A stretch of 64,000 nt of DNA from Spinacia oleracea (taxonomy: Eukaryota > Streptophyta > Magnoliopsida > Caryophyllales > Amaranthaceae): positions 129,850,385 to 129,914,384 of the forward strand of contig NC_079487.1 of NCBI RefSeq assembly GCF_020520425.1, in the 5' to 3' direction. Positions 47,222 to 58,669 of the stretch are shown in pieces. Below the pieces are notes generated by a model, which saw nothing but the letters and a program-made list of their open reading frames with translations, searched no databases and was not told the DNA's origin. The translations under genes and the position numbers were made by a program. The stretch's first letter is position 1. The number at the start of each line of letters is the position of its first letter.

Positions 47222-47380
47222 TGAATTTAAGAGTATTTAAATGGAGATAAAAATAAATAAATATTTTTTAAAAGGTAAAAAAGGTAAGATAAATGGGTAA
47301 ATGAATCAAATTTTTTTTTTTTTTTTTAAAATAAACGAAGTATGTTGGGTATAATCATGTTTTAAATCAAAGTCATCACT
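47222..47380 (-). repeat. Inverted fragment of the RALF unit
   Basis: The reverse complement matches 34070-34210 (and 38570-38705): ATTTAAATGGAGATAAAAAT and CATACTTCG..., GGGTATAATCATGTTTT. It marks a rearrangement at the right end of the array. Confidence 0.7.
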
Positions 47381-49536
47381 CAAACTCAATTGAAACTACA
47401 TTATCAATAAACCGATCGAAATTCAAAATTAAGCTCATACACAGCAAGTAAAATATCAAAATACTCAAGGAAAAATTACATAAGACCAAGCTAAGACCTC
47501 TTGTTCAGGAGTATATATCATGATCAACAAAGTATGTTAATCCTATTTTTTCTGGAATTCACATTATGAGGTAACAATGAAGTTTCAAGACTGAAAATTG
47601 AAGGATTTTCCATCACAATTTTTCTTCTTCTTCCATTCAATATTGTATTTTTTGGAACACATTTATTGAAGATCGAAGACAATGGAGAAGTAAGAGGGTG
47701 GGTGTTGTGGGAGCAAGAGGAGATTCAACCAGTGATTTTGTGAGGTTTGTGTTGTTTGTGCAGTTGATGACAAATGACCGAGAAAGAAATCCAGGTGGGG
47801 TACTTTTATACACGGAGTTATTTGCTTTGGTTATACGCGCGATAGGTTAGCCGTTTGATCCCTTTAATTGTGTGATTGAGATTCTTTCTCATTCTTCTCA
47901 TTTTAAGGATCTTCTCATTAAAGGGTGACCCTATAAAGTTTTAGTGGTCATCATTTTTAACATTGGATAAAACAAGGTAGACTAATTCTCTATGTTTTAA
48001 CTCACTATTTTTCCATTTAATAACTTCTTAGAGGATTATTTGTATTGTCGTCCATGAAAAAGTACGGCTTAGTCTATTACAGCGAAAATAAATAACTAAC
48101 CTTAATAAGTGACTAAGAAGCATTTACAACTTGGATCCATTAAAGACCCAAAACCAAAGTCTACCTTTAATGAAATTCTCAATAAAAATCCATACTTATT
48201 AAAGCAAAACAAACACTTGACCCACTTGACATTTAACTCTAGACACTTGGCACTTGACTCTAAACACTTCTTAACACTTTGACTCCAATTTATTTGATTA
48301 AATAAATTAACAAAATAAATAATCTAATAAATGCATGGTTTGCCAAAGGACCAAGCCAAACAGGCCGGTGATACAGGCAGAGGAAGTCCAAATACATGCC
48401 TGGCATGTATTTGCAAAAACATGCCAACCCCAAATAAAAAGATAAATGTAAATGTTAAATATTTTTGGGGGGAAATGTATAACGGAATTGTAAATTTGTA
48501 AAACGGGGTGGTGATTTGGCATTGCTGAGTTGGTATTGGTATTACAAAAATGGTATTGGTATTACAAAAATGGTACTAAACTTTTTTTAAATGGTACTCG
48601 TTTTGTACTAAATTTTATAAAGTGGTATTAATATCACAAAAATGGTGCTAAATATTTTAAAATGATATTCATAGGATCCAAGTTGGCAAACGGGATTGAC
48701 TATTCAATAATTTCAAAATGACTGGAAAATTACAAACAAGTCCATGGCATGTATTTCATAATACATGCCTGGCTGCGATTTTGACGCCCTCAATACAGGC
48801 ACGACTCCAAGTAACGCAATAATTGAGATCACGAACTAATAAAGGAAAAGGGAAAACGTTGATCAATGTCTTCCCGAAAAGGCACTATGACTCCCACCAT
48901 GTGTACCCCAATCATTGTTCAATACACTAGACGTGCAAGGTCTAGTTATTATTACTCATTCCGTTGCACATTACATGATTAATTAGTAAATTCTTTCAAG
49001 TCAAACCAAGACTTGACACCAATCACCAAACAACAAGCAACCAATCAATAATTATTAACCACAAGTATTCCAGTTTTGTCCCTTACGAGGATGATTAAAG
49101 AACACTAGACCTTTCATAATAAAGGTTTTCCCAAGTTTGAATGGATGGACTGAATTCATAGTTAAGAATTGAGAGATGGATAAACTACATGAGCGTGTTA
49201 GATTCACGTGCTTATTAAAAATGGGGGAAATTGAAAATAAAAATTTTGATTTTTAATAGCGTGACATTTTTGCAATTAAATTAGTTAAGAAAACAAAAAA
49301 AGAAGTTGGATAATAAAAATTAAAAGAAAAAAGTGAGTTAAATGAGTACAATTCAAGTTTAAATGAATAATTTGGTCTCAATTAAAAGTCAATCTATTTA
49401 GTACTCCGTATTATACCTTAATTCGTACTACTCATATATAACGATGATTGATTCATAATCACCCTAGTGTACAAGTAGTTTATTAGATTATTGGTGAATA
49501 GCGCGATACACTCGTTTATTGTAGAATTCCCTGATA
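47381..49536. other. Intergenic
   Basis: No gene supported. At 48385-48800 ACATGCCTGGCATGTATTTG and a TGGTATTACAAAAA repeat cluster suggest another MITE, borders unclear. Confidence 0.4.
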
Positions 49537-50316
49537 CTCCCTCCGTATTTAATTAAAAGATATAATTTGACCCACACGTAATTTTAGGAGGGTGAGTTGA
49601 ATTTATTAAAATAATGAAAGTGGGATATTAAGTTACTCCCTCCGTCCATTTTTATTCTTTACGTATTTCGTTTTGAGTGTCCCATTTTAATCTATACCTC
49701 ACATTTTTCCATTATGGCATTAAATCTCTCACACTTTTTCAATGTCAGATTTTTGACAAAAATGATAACATTATTAATAAAAAGTAATTTGCATTGTTTA
49801 AATAAAAAAATAAAGAATCTTTATCTAAATTAAGTATTCGTTAAATTGGGTGCATAACACCAACCGTAAAGAATAAAAAAGGACGAAGATAGTATTATTT
49901 ATTGTAAGAAATTGACATTGAGTGAATTATTTATTGTAATAAAAAGAATATGCAAGTAAGTGTTGGAACCACAAGAGGAGGAGAAAGATTAATATAATAG
50001 GAAGTGAGAACCATAATATGCCAAAGATAGTAAGTGTACTCCGTCCGTATTTAATTAAAAGATACATTTTCCATACACTTCCTATTTTTTGCATGTAATA
50101 GCCACCACTTTCAATCATATTAATATTTATCTTGCTCATGTAGTCCTCATGCCTACTCACATTTTGTTTTACTACAATAAATAATTTACACACTATCAAT
50201 CTCTTACAATAAATAATAACTCAATATCCCACTTTCATCTTATTTTTATAAATTCAACCCACCCTTTTAAAATTACGTGACGGCCAAACATTATCTTTTA
50301 ATTAAATTATAATAGG
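49537..50316. mobile_element. Inverted pair of Stowaway-like elements
   Basis: Starts CTCCCTCCGTATTTAATTAA after TA. A second copy begins in the opposite sense at 50039 (CTCCGTCCGTATTTAATTAA). The outer arms (for example TAATTTTAGGAGGGTGAGTT on the left and its diverged complement near 50260) pair over about 170 bp. The right terminus has lost its CTCCCTCC end. A further Stowaway is nested in the left copy. Confidence 0.7.
49636..49892. mobile_element. Stowaway MITE nested in 49537-50316
   Basis: 257 bp, ends CTCCCTCCGTCCATTTTTAT and AATAAAAAAGGACGAAGATAG, with TA duplication inside the left arm of the host element. Removing it restores the arm. Confidence 0.85.
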
Positions 50317-50509
50317 TCCTGTGCATGCACGAATATTCGAAAATTATTATTGACCATCTTTTTTGTAAAATATTTATCCCTTAAAGCTAATGCGTAATTG
50401 AGCGCACTCATTTAATCATCTAATTTATTTTATATTTAATATGATAATCTGAACAAAATTTTCGATATGCTTAATATATTAATTTGACCAAAATATTGAT
50501 TAAGGCCCT

Positions 50510-50880
50510 GTTAGGCAAAACTAGCGGCAAGGGGTAGCGTTTAAGTAGCGGGTATGATCAATAGTAGCGGAAAGCTAGCGGTTAGCTGTCAAAGTAGCGG
50601 GTAACTAGCATAAGAGTTTGGTAAAAATAGCGGTTGAGAACTTGAGATTGTAAAATACAATAAAATTTATGTATATTGTTTGAAAATTTATTATAATTTT
50701 ATCAAATGCTACCCGCTACCTTCAAACACTACTATTTTTTAACGTTTGACAAAAGCTACCCAACCGCTAACCGCTAATTCACCCGCTACCTCACGAAACA
50801 CTTGCAAATTTTACAAGTAGCGTTTTGAATTGGTCAAAATGCTACCCGCTACGTCAAAATGCTATTCGAACATGCCTTAA
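50510..50880. mobile_element. AGCGGGTAGCGG-family MITE
   Basis: About 370 bp between TTAAGGCCCTGTT and AACATGCCTTAA, related to 21715-22285 by GTAGCGGGTA and TACCCGCTAC words. The TTA/TAA at the ends suggests a PIF/Harbinger-type target site. Confidence 0.65.
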
Positions 50881-51599
50881 ATATGTTTTCTTTTACTGAT
50901 GTGAATATTTGACTAAAATATTACCAAAATCATCTAATCTCTATTATATAAGCTAAGAGCTGAGGTATTTTTGGTAAATACACTTTTCGTGTCCTCTTTT
51001 GAAAAGTCAATTATACCCGGCCCTCACATATCTCTCCTCCTATTTCGTTCTTTATGCACTCTCTTCCCCTCTCACTTTTCTCTCTCCCCACTTTTCCCTC
51101 AATGACCCATTCCTAGGGTTAGACTTCCTCGCTGTCTCCTGTGAATTCTCCCCTCCCGCGATTGCGCCGTCTCCTGCGATTTCGAGAAGCTTCAATTTTC
51201 AATCTTGATAAGTTGATGTTCCTCAATGTAATTACCACACCAATGATGTTCGCGCAAACGAAGGAGCTTGTATAATTGCTCCGTCTTTACGCAAACGCCG
51301 CGACAAACTGACTCGGGTGCTGAAACCGAATTGACGCGCGTACGAGCTTTAGAAGGCTTTTTCGGCTTCCTCATACTCAAAATCCATATTTTTGTAGGGT
51401 TCAAGCTCTACCAATTCGCCTTCAATGGCGGAGAATAGAGGAAATGGGGTTTGTGTGAAGTCAATTAATTAGTTGGCACCCTTTTTCCCCTTTAATTCCA
51501 ATATTCTCCTATATTTATTCTATTGTTCTTTAATTTGATTGAGTTTTGGTTATATGTGTATCAAATTCTTGCAAATTTAGAGTGACCCATTTTCTTACT

Positions 51600-51778
51600 T
51601 TTTGTGGGGTTGTAGGAGGAAAGAAGTGGTAAAAGCAAGAAAAGAAATGGTGGAATCTGAAGAAACCCACATCAATAATAAGCCATGGATGAGGTCCGAG
51701 GAATCATGTGGAGATAAGAATGAGTTGTTGAGTGAAGAACTTAATCCATTCTCATGTCTGAACCATTCTAACAAAAGT
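51600..51778 (+). pseudogene. Captured exon-like frame, unidentified
   Basis: After GTTGTAG| the frame reads RRKEVVKARKEMVESEETH, then a stretch with KPWMRSEESCGDKNELLSEE to NHSNK. Hydrophilic, protein-like composition, but I do not recognise the family. Confidence 0.35.
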
Positions 51779-52194
51779 ACTTTCTCTCTCCTCTCTTCAC
51801 ATTTTTTGATTGCTTGGGTATTTTGCAATTTAGTAGAATTGGTTCGTTAATGTGTGATTTGTTGAAATTTCTTTGTTTTGATTAATCCCAATATCTAGAA
51901 ATTTGCTGATTAGTCTTTGATTTCCCTGCATTTTGGGAGTTTAATTTCTTAAGCTGAAGTAAGTATTAGTAGCTTTGAGTTAATCATGATTGCTAATTTT
52001 GATTGGGGTAGCCAAAAATTGGTCAAGAAACAAGATTGAAGTAATTATTAATTTTTATTTGATTATTAAATTATAAAGTAATTATTAATTTTTATTTGAT
52101 ATTAAATTATGAAGTAATTATTAATTTTATTTGATATTGTGAGTTGTTAAATTTAATGTATGTTTTTGGATGTATAAAAATTCATATTGTAACG

Positions 52195-52298
52195 AAGATA
52201 TACCGGGAAGATGCAAGGGAGAAGGTGATGGAAGTTGTTGAAGACCTGGAATTGGATGCTTTTGTTATGGGACGCAGGGGACTTACTGGGCTTAAAAG
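52195..52298 (+). pseudogene. Universal stress protein (UspA) exon fragment
   Basis: The frame reads KIYREDAREKVMEVVEDLEL, then DAFVMGRRGLTGLKR, the UspA segment with the GRRGL (G-x-RG) nucleotide-binding region. It ends at a GT donor in split Arg phase, as in plant USP genes. No flanking USP exons are present. It lies in the Helitron, so it is a captured fragment, not a gene. Confidence 0.75.
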
Positions 52299-52438
52299 GT
52301 GATTAGTTTGAAATCTGTTTTTGTCCTGTGATCAACATGGGAGAGATTGCCGAAATTATTGATGGAGGCACAACATGTAAGAAATTAACTACTGCTTCGG
52401 TCGTCTATTATTATATTTTCTCATTCATTGTTGACTTT

Positions 52439-52483
52439 TAGCCGACCCCAAATCATTTTGGGACTAAGGCTTTGTTGTTGTTA
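52439..52483 (+). repeat. Dispersed SINE-like 3' tail
   Basis: AGCCGACCCCAAATCATTTT, GGGACTAAGGC and TTTGTTGTTGTT: the opposite orientation of the repeat at 23366. Confidence 0.6.
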
Positions 52484-54495
52484 TATTCATGGTTGACTTT
52501 TTAGTTGGTCACAACACTGACAGTAGTTCACCTTCAAACTTATCACAACCCCAAATCTCCTTAAAATGCCGCAGGTTTTCCTCAATCATCAGACCAAATT
52601 TCAAGGTAAATTACCAATTTCTTTATTAGTAGAGTACATTTGTTTCATGATACATTCATAAGACTGGAACTTTTGAACAAATTAGCAATTTTACTTGAAT
52701 TATGTTCAAATACAGCAACCAATTGAAGGGTTATTATCCAAATTATTATTCCAGTTTTGCAAACAGAATTGTTATTAGTTCTTCATTTCATGTTTGATTA
52801 ATTATTGGTTCCGCTAAATTAATAATTTCATATACAGAAGAAATTTTCCCAAACAATATATAGAAGAAATAAACCAATTGATTGTATATTTACCTCTTAA
52901 TTATTATTTTATTGTTTAATTATTGATAATTAAGTTGAAGGAAAATTAATTTTTGTGGAATTGATTTATGATTTTGAGGGATAATTTTGGGGGATTTTCC
53001 GTTGTTGTCGTCCATCAATTTCTTAGGGTTTCCTATGATCTGTAAAAAAAAAAATCGATCTTTATTTGATTTTTGATCTGGGAATTTTCTGTGTTTGCTT
53101 CAATTTTATCTGAAGAACAAGGCGTAGGTTTTATGTCCCTGATCATTTTGAAATCAATCTTGCGTTTTTGTGTGATTTTATCAGCAAATTATAGAAATTG
53201 AGAATAGGTATTTTGATTTTTGACTCTCTCAAGTTTTTTATGAAGTCTAATTATATACTTTCTGCCACGATAGTACCGCAATTTACTCTTCTTTCTGTCT
53301 GTCATTGGGTACATAATTTGATTTTTTGGTGATTGAGTTCGATTGGTGATTGAATTTTTTTGGTGATTGAATATTGGTGGTTTCCTCATAATTTTCATCG
53401 ATCTTTGTTTGAATTTGATTGAATTTTTTGCAGGTCGACGTTGAAGGATGATTCTATTATATTTTTTGAGAGAATATCGCGTGAGGAATCGATAAAAGTT
53501 GAGGCGATTCAACTCATCGCTTGATTCTTATGGCTTTTGTTGTTGCTCAATACGGTGAAATGAATGCTAAGACAGAAGCAAAACACTGCAGCAGAACACA
53601 GTAGCTGCTACATCATTAGCCAACAATTCTGGGAAAAACAGAAGAAAACAGCAGCACCTGCACTTCTGATATGTGCAGATTGGTTCTTCTAATAGTTTTT
53701 GGTTCAGCAGCTGTAGGTGCAGTTTGATTTCAGACTTCTGATATGTGCAGATTGGTTGTGCTATTAGAGTGTTTGCACGCTGTTTGTTCTGTTGTTACAG
53801 TCTGCTGCTATGGGTTGTTCATTACAGCTGCTACTTCTATTGTTTGTTGGATGCGGTTGTGTTTCTACAGTGTGTAATGTGAGTTTGTGTTTTTGCTGCA
53901 GCTCTGCTTTCTATTGCTAGGTTGTTCATGTAGTACGCAGGTTGTTTCAAGTGTTTTTTTTCTTCTGTTTTTCCCAGCAACAGCTGCTCTGTTCTGGCTG
54001 AGGGTTACCTTTTTTTTTATTTCCCTTTCAGCTTTGCTTATGCGTGTTTTACTTTGTTACACTTACATTGTTACCTTTTTAATGAGTATCATGTATTAAT
54101 TGTTGTTATTGTTGTGGTTGGCGGTTTCTATTCAATTTTTGATTTTCAGTATTATCGTTAGTTTTCAGTTTTTGGTTTAATGTGTTCGAAAGTCATACTG
54201 GAGTGCAAGTTGACCATGTGAGGCTGTGATCAGATCACTGTCTACTCTCTGATGCATTGTTGATTACATGTTTAGGTACTCAACCTATTGTAAAACCAAA
54301 TAGTGCATACACTAAGCAGTTTCTGATAGCAGGTCTCGGTGTATGGCAGGTTGTCATGGGGAGTTTTGTTGCAGATGGTCAGAGAGAAGTAAAGATTCAG
54401 AATCATACAGAACCAATGCAAACCTATTTGTGATGATTAATTGTAATAATACAGTTTTATGTAATCCCGCACGCATCGCGTGCATATAAGACTAG

Positions 54496-55784
54496 TACTG
54501 ATATATTCTATAACCTTATAATTTTTTCCACACATAAACGGTTAGGAAGGAGTTATTATATAACCTTACAAAAGGAGAGAAAATAAAATAAAATAAAATA
54601 GATATATTAATTTAGTTTTTGACTGGAAAATTTTGCAACAATAAGTGTCACGTGTCATTTCTGATGCCTATTTTAGTATAATGTACTGTAATAGATTACG
54701 GAGGATTATGGAAAATATATATTTAATTAAATACAGAGGAAAGAATTAAAGATAATTTGTATTCCAATTCTTTTTTTCCTATAGAACAAGGAATTTTTTT
54801 TTACCAAATGCAACCCAACAAATGTAACACTTTACGGGTTACACCTCAAACTTCCAGTTTTTTCAATTACAACCTTAAACTTGTAATGCTATTAATTCAA
54901 TTTCCAACAATTTTAATTAATTTCCCAAAATTAAAAGAAACTGACTTTACTTCCCAGCTAATCGCCTGTTGATGTTCATCGATCCCCAACAACTTGTACT
55001 TATCATTAACTACCCCCTCCTCAATAATTAAGAGAAATTTTCAAATAATCTCCTTGATTGGCAAAACAAGCTAATCAAGTGGCAGAGTTGTAATAAACAA
55101 GAAAATATGGGTAGAAGGGGAATTGCAAAAGGAATCAAATTTCACGGAGTTAACGCATTTTTATTAAATTGTCTATCTCTCTTATCTGTTTTTCATCCAT
55201 GGCTTCTACTTTTCTGAGTTTCTCTCACCTCTCTCGTTTATATATATCATCAATGTTTTCTAATTTTCTGGACCCTCTCTCGTCTATTTCATCCATGGCT
55301 CTCTCATCTCTCGCGTTTGTTTCTCTCTCACATCTCTTACTTTTTTTTTTCTCATTTACGAACTAACAACATATTGAGTATTGTCTCAACTACGGAGAAA
55401 TATACAATCTATCCCTACTAGTATACAATTGCCCACACTTGTTGTTTCAGAACGCCGCAATATCCTAACAATTACTTGAATCAGCCAAAGTCTTCGACCA
55501 TCTCACATACCTACTTTTTTGTTGGAGGGAGATGACGATCTACTCACCAACATCGTAAACAACCTACCAACTCTTTCCAATACTCCCACCATTGTTCTCC
55601 TTCTTTTGTACTTTGTAGCTAAGTCGATCTTCACCGTCATTTTCTTAACTTTTTCTATTTTGCCTTTTATTTTATTTTAGTTTCATTTTCTTATACTTCT
55701 ATTTACAATATTGCCACTTGATATGCTTCACTTGTCAATCAAGGGAATTGTCTGGGCAGCTCTCGATAATTAGAGGAAGTACAA
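54496..55784. other. Intergenic
   Basis: (AAAAT)n at about 54577-54600 and a repeat at 54800-54980 that recurs inverted at 57180-57420. No gene seen. Confidence 0.4.
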
Positions 55785-55867
55785 GCGCATATCATATATG
55801 TATGGGCAAATACATATCAGAACAAAAGACAAAATAGGAAAAAGAACAAAAAAGAAATTAAATGGTA

Positions 55868-56152
55868 CTCCCTCCGTCCCATATTAGTTGTTACACTTAC
55901 CTTTGCACAAAGTTTTAGGTGATAAGTGGTTGTTTGGTTATCAATTGTTATTTTATTAAAAAAGTAGATGTGATAGGAGTTAGTGAGGTATTTTTTTAAT
56001 TGAATGAAAGAGGGTGTGGGGACAAAAAAGAATATAGTGGGAAGAGAGAGACAATATAATAATTGTGGGGTCATTCATAATTTAGAAGTGTAACAACTAA
56101 TCTGGGACGGACGAAAAAGGAAAGTGTAACAATTAATCTGGGACGGAGGGAA
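55868..56152. mobile_element. Stowaway MITE nested in 55785-56470
   Basis: 285 bp, ends CTCCCTCCGTCCCATATTAG and CTAATCTGGGACGG-type, TA duplication. The right terminal repeat is present twice in tandem (56086-56112 and 56123-56150). Confidence 0.85.
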
Positions 56153-56236
56153 TACTTTTTAAACAAAAATGATACTTTTTGTTACAAAATAATACTTTTT
56201 TTTACAGAATTGTACTTTTTTTTTACATAAATGATA

Positions 56237-56399
56237 CTCCCTCCGTCTCTTTTTGTTTTTTACGTATTTCATTTTGGGTGTTTCATTTTGTTTTTTACAT
56301 TTCCTTTTATATTGTCACATAATGCATTAATATTCTATCAAAATTTGTGCCCAAATGTGAAATACATTAAACGTAAAAAACAAAAAGAGACGGAGGGAG
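56237..56399. mobile_element. Stowaway MITE nested in 55785-56470
   Basis: 163 bp, ends CTCCCTCCGTCTCTTTTTGT and its complement at the right end, flanked by TA. Confidence 0.9.
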
Positions 56400-56479
56400 T
56401 ACTTCCTTTTTTTTTTGTCTTTTAGCCATTTGTCTTTTAGTTGATATGTGCACACACATATCTACGAAAAAACAACCTC

Positions 56480-58669
56480 CGATAATTAATCTCCTCATTA
56501 ACTCACCAATTTTAAATGGCTTGTTCTTGAATTCACCCCTCCCTCGATTCTTACTTGTGATCTCTATCTGTCGAAAGAGGAGGCTCCATTATTGACCAAG
56601 GTTGGAAGTTCGACCGTGATGACAGGTAATCTCTCTCCTCAACTCTGAAATTTGTGTATCTTTATAAATCAGAGGTTCCTTGTTTTGTTAAAGTAGGGTT
56701 GTTCTATTCGGGGGTTTTTCGAAAATTAGGGTTCGTCTATTAGGTGTTTTCGAAAATTAGGGTTCGTCGATTTGGGTTTTTCGAAAATTAGGGTTATCGA
56801 TTGGGGCTTTTTCGATAATTGAGTGTAATTTGGGGATTTCATTGTCGATTTCGGGAGTAATTAACAAAGAAAGTGTTGATGATTGACTTTTTTAATTGTG
56901 TATTCTGTAAATTAGGGGTTGTTGATTGGATTTGTATATTAGTGTTGCAGATTAAATTGTGGCCATTAAAATTTGGGGCTTTGACCGAACAAGAACTAAG
57001 ATACTGATACTGTGGGACTCTTTTAACCACTTTGTAACATGATAGATGAGAGGAATTACGTAGAGGAGAGACAACACACCAACTTTTTGCAAACTAATTA
57101 CACAGTGGATAGAGTCACCATTGTTGCGTTGATGAAGAACATGAGGTTGAAGAACAGTTGATAGAATGAAGTCTGGGAAGAGGCATAAGAGATTAGGGCG
57201 TAATTGTTAGCGATTTGCTGGGAAGTAAAGTCAGCCTTTTTATTTTTTATAATTATTGTTATTTTAATTTTTGGAAAATGTATTAATGACATCACTTTCC
57301 GATAATTTTCACCGAAAGTGTAATTTAGAGTAGCATATAAAGTTTAAGCTTGTAATTTAGAAAACTGAAAGTTTGAGGTCGTAACCGGTATAGTGCTAAC
57401 TATGTTTGGTTGTATATGGCAAATTTTCTGAAAATAAAATAAAAACCAAACTAATTTTCTCCCTCCTCAAACTCTAAATTGAAGCTGCTCTCCAACTACC
57501 TCTCTGTCTCTGCCGCTACTCTTCTCGTTGTTCGCGACAGTGTGTAGCTTCTTTTCATCATCTATTTTTTTAGCTTTTCTACTTCTATTTACCTTTTTTT
57601 TATGGAGGGATTTTTCTCTGGATTTTATTTGTATTATTAGGTCCAAAAACCGTTTACATACATTGGGGTTGCTTGATATGATATTTCAAATGATGAGCTT
57701 TTGTTGCTAAATATATTCTGTTGGATTTTTGTTGGTGTTTTTTTTTTATGTATGATTAGTCAATACCAATTCATAATTGTAGTTGAAAATCCTATGAAGT
57801 ATATATTTTTTCTGTATTTATTAATACTATGTTTTGGGGGTTGATTTGTCTCTAAGGGCATAATAAAGTTTAGTTTGATACTTTGATTGAGTTAATTTTA
57901 TGATACATGTATAATTTATGAGTTTGATTGAATAAGAATTTGGGCAGTTTTTTAGTTTGAGTTCTGGAGCTTGAGTAAATGTAGGTGGTGGTAGTTTTGT
58001 TCATGGGAAGGTAGTGTATAGGTTAGATTTGAACTCTTGTTACCGTAAGAAGTTTGATGATTAACGAGGCCTCAATACCAACCATTCAGCCTAATTTCAC
58101 AGGCTGTTGTTTATAATCCATTTATGTTAGGATACAAAACTATGAAAGGGTGGGCAGCCCTCCTGCCCTCGCTCAAGGATTTGAAGGCCTGCGGATAAAT
58201 AAATACGAATTTTGGAACACTTTCCCTAGTTTTTCAGTGTCAAATAAGGCCCAAAAGTTTGGTTTTTAGCTTTACTATTTGCAACTTATGTAAATCATTT
58301 TAACTTATTGTTAAAATAACATTCGGTTTTTGAAATGATGGTTGAAATCAATAAGCATTAAACAATGCCTAATTCTGATAGTATTTTGTCAATATTTAAA
58401 TTATAGGGTTCTTAATTGTGGTGATAAAAAGAGGGGAAAAAGTTTAATACCCATTGTAGTCCAGATTTTTTGTAAAGTTAGTTTCTATGATGTTAGTAGT
58501 TCATCTTACGTTTTAATTAAGTTAATAACCAACTAGAAATAATAATCAAGTTCCGGTTTACCAGGGTCACTTAAGGGAACCAACTAGAAATACATGAATT
58601 CAAGAGCTGCTAAATGAATGGAAGGTTTGGGAATTGAGTATTTGTAATTGGAAAATTGCACTTCATGTT
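56480..58669 (+). other. Upstream region of the helicase gene, probable 5' leader
   Basis: CT-rich leader-like sequence occurs at 57440-57540 and a donor-like GATGACAG|GTAATCTC at 56627. Either may start a 5' untranslated exon spliced to sequence just before the ATG at 58670. A diverged antisense tRNA-like head lies at 58020-58110. I cannot decide which leader is used. Confidence 0.35.

Larger units (their letters stand above)
50938..54495 (+). mobile_element. Non-autonomous Helitron, 3.56 kb, with captured gene fragments
   Basis: The 5' end is TCTCTATTATATAAGCTAAG after host A. The 3' end is a perfect 6-bp hairpin (GCACGC-ATC-GCGTGC, 54469-54483), 8 nt, then CTAG before host T: textbook Helitron termini. 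No Rep/helicase frame is inside. Captured material includes a promoter/leader-like CT-rich block (51050-51100), exon-like frames at 51600-51778 and 52519-52612, and a universal-stress-protein exon at 52195-52298. The region 53570-53790 repeats CAGCAG/CTGCTGC and ATATGTGCAGATTGGTT words. Confidence 0.8.
55785..56470. mobile_element. MITE interrupted by two Stowaway elements
   Basis: Ends around CATATATGTATGGGCAAATAC and GATATGTGCACACACATATC. The interior matches 44357-44600 after removal of 55868-56152 and 56237-56399. Confidence 0.75.
54800..57420. repeat. Dispersed inverted repeat pair
   Basis: 54800-54980 and the complement of 57180-57420 share TGACTTTACTTCCCAGC, then AATCGC, and further in ACCTCAAACTT(C/T)CAGTTTT and ATTACAA.CTTAAACTT. 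The arms are about 2.3 kb apart and diverged. Confidence 0.6.

Noticed and set aside
53189..54099. Frames in the Helitron interior (53189-53512 -, 53887-54099 +)
   Set aside because: Low-complexity composition and no motif; not supported as captured genes.
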